Below are positions 63,011 to 64,000 of a DNA stretch of 64,000 nucleotides, in pieces (position 1 is the stretch's first letter; each line of letters opens with the position of its first letter). The notes beneath the pieces are model-generated. The model was not told where the DNA came from, ran no database searches, and saw only the letters and a list, made by a program, of their open reading frames with translations. This DNA comes from an uncultured beta proteobacterium (GTDB taxonomy: Bacteria; Pseudomonadota; Gammaproteobacteria; Burkholderiales; Burkholderiaceae). The stretch is taken from assembly GCA_903867305.1 (NCBI GenBank), contig CAIPQU010000009.1, positions 1-64,000 on the forward strand, in the 5' to 3' direction. The position numbers and the translations under genes were made by a program.

Positions 63011-64000
63011 TTAAATCGCCTTAGCTGCTCGCATTTCCTGAATAGTCGCCTCATCGAACCCTAGTTCTTGAAGAATCAACTCACTGTGTTCACCTATATC
63101 TGGGATGGCATCCATCCGATATTCGTATTGGTTGTTTACTCCTGGGGGAAGAAGGGCAGGTACATTCCCAATTGGGGACCCGACTTCATGCCAACGATCG
63201 CGCGCAGACAATTGAGGATGATCCCAAAGATCTTTCATATTGTTCATACGTGCATTCGCAATTTGAGCACTTTCTAAAAGATCAGTCACTTCTTTGATGT
63301 TCAGTTTAGAAAAACAATCAATAATAATTTTTTCCAGAGGAGCTCTATTTTCATGACGCTTAAAATTGAGGGCGAACATTTCATCGTGTGCTAGAGAAGG
63401 AATTTTTAGTACTTTTTCACAAAAGACTAACCATTCACGTTCATTTTGTAATCCAAGCATGATGGTGTTTCCATCACCAACTTGGAAAGGTCCATAGGGA
63501 TAAATGGTGGCATGGGATGCCCCAGAGCGTTGTGGTGGAGATGCATCTTCATAGGCGTAGTACATTGGAAAGCCCATCCATTCACCTAAGGCCTCTAACA
63601 TAGAGACATCAATATGTGAACCTTCACCAGTTTTACCACGCAGAATTAACGCTGACAAAATATTGGTATACGCATACATTCCTGCAGCAATATCAGCAAT
63701 CGAGTTTCCGGCTTTGGATGGAGTATCTTTTGTACCCGTCACAGAGAGAAATCCTGCTTCACTTTGTATCAGTAAATCGTAGGCTTTTTTATCACGGTAG
63801 GGGCCATCATTTCCATAGCCTGAGATATCACACACAATCAATCTTGGATTTAGTTCTTTTAATTTTTCTGAGGAAAGACCTAAACGCTCGGTTGCACCAG
63901 GCGCTAAATTTTGTACCAGTACATCAGCTTTAGCGAGGAGTTTGAGCAGTGCTTCAAATCCCTTAGGATGTTTAATATCTAAACACAGGCTTTCTTTAGA
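63011..64000 (-). CDS. CaiB/BaiF-family CoA transferase (5' part beyond window)
   Basis: The frame is open to the window edge, so the gene start lies outside; 330 codons including the stop are visible and the N-terminal fifth is missing. Family segments: CLDIKHPKGFEALLKLLA, DVLVQNLAPGATERLGLS and ICDISGYG-type VCDISGYGNDGPYRDKKAYD. The class III catalytic Asp, which lies near the LVQN region, should be in the visible part (KADVLVQNLAPG holds none, so it is probably the D of the YDLLIQSEAG segment). It moves CoA from a donor to an acid for the following CitE-like lyase. Confidence 0.9.
   Translation of the reverse strand, partial: SKESLCLDIKHPKGFEALLKLLAKADVLVQNLAPGATERLGLSSEKLKELNPRLIVCDISGYGNDGPYRDKKAYDLLIQSEAGFLSVTGTKDTPSKAGNSIADIAAGMYAYTNILSALILRGKTGEGSHIDVSMLEALGEWMGFPMYYAYEDASPPQRSGASHATIYPYGPFQVGDGNTIMLGLQNEREWLVFCEKVLKIPSLAHDEMFALNFKRHENRAPLEKIIIDCFSKLNIKEVTDLLESAQIANARMNNMKDLWDHPQLSARDRWHEVGSPIGNVPALLPPGVNNQYEYRMDAIPDIGEHSELILQELGFDEATIQEMRAAKAI

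Noticed and set aside
63011..63841. A complete 276-residue CoA transferase beginning at 63841
   Set aside because: The frame is open upstream to the window edge and encodes conserved CaiB sequence, so 63841 (a TTG) is internal.
1..64000. CRISPR array, tRNA, rRNA, transposase or phage integrase
   Set aside because: I found no regular direct repeats, cloverleaf sequences or such protein motifs on reading both strands.

Overview
The window looks like a chromosomal segment of a low-to-moderate GC (about 40-43% by eye) Burkholderiales-type betaproteobacterium, possibly a Polynucleobacter-like lineage. This is inferred from protein families rather than from a marker gene: there is no rRNA or tRNA here. 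The main clue is the very high density of Bug-family (tripartite tricarboxylate transporter, TTT) substrate-binding proteins, a betaproteobacterial trait. About 61 protein genes are packed tightly, and no gap between genes reaches 300 bp. I saw no transposase, integrase, CRISPR array or prophage gene.

Layout. (1) 1-9.6 kb: a LysR regulator and an MFS transporter on the minus strand, divergent from a seven-gene plus-strand run (PhzS-like flavin monooxygenase, DapA-family aldolase/lyase, Bug protein, GlcG/HbpS protein, 4,5-dihydroxyphthalate-decarboxylase-like protein, tcuA, tcuB). (2) 9.7-16.9 kb: a Bug plus NTF2-like pair on the minus strand; then GST, enolase-superfamily enzyme and carboxymuconolactone-decarboxylase-like protein; then a Tat-exported amidohydrolase and a CocE/NonD hydrolase. 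(3) 17.1-26.5 kb: an envelope block with an Mla-type lipid ABC system (STAS-MlaE permease, ATPase, MCE protein, lipoprotein) followed by a complete RND efflux pump. (4) 26.5-31.7 kb: MFS transporter, LigI-like lactonase, SDR, Bug, CMD-like protein, ModA-like binding protein. (5) 31.7-38.1 kb, minus strand: hydrolases, an ACMSD-like amidohydrolase, two Bugs and a class A flavin hydroxylase. (6) 38.2-42.9 kb: class II aldolase, Bug, Bug, second decarboxylase-like protein, Bug. (7) 43-46 kb: an ompW homologue broken by a stop at codon 3, cytochrome b561, cytochrome c', a VOC protein. (8) 45.6-52.1 kb: aldolase and Bug (minus), then FAH hydrolase, gentisate-dioxygenase-like cupin, Bug and a ThDP enzyme (plus). 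(9) 52.1-64 kb: a minus-strand Bug/GGT/hydrolase/FrhB-like run, an NMT1-like binding protein with a hydrolase, another Bug, an exported FrsA-like hydrolase, and a CitE-like lyase with a CaiB-type CoA transferase cut by the window edge.

How it fits together. The region reads as a mosaic of small catabolic cassettes for organic acids and aromatic or lactone intermediates. Most cassettes carry their own periplasmic Bug receptor next to a few soluble enzymes. There are 13 Bug genes but no TctA or TctB membrane subunit, so the receptors must either share a membrane pair encoded elsewhere or work as sensors. Two further binding proteins (ModA-like, NMT1-like) also lack ABC partners. Substrates are not determinable from sequence alone; ring hydroxylation, gentisate cleavage, fumarylpyruvate-type hydrolysis, lactone hydrolysis, tricarballylate oxidation and CoA-ester cleavage are the reaction types suggested by the families.
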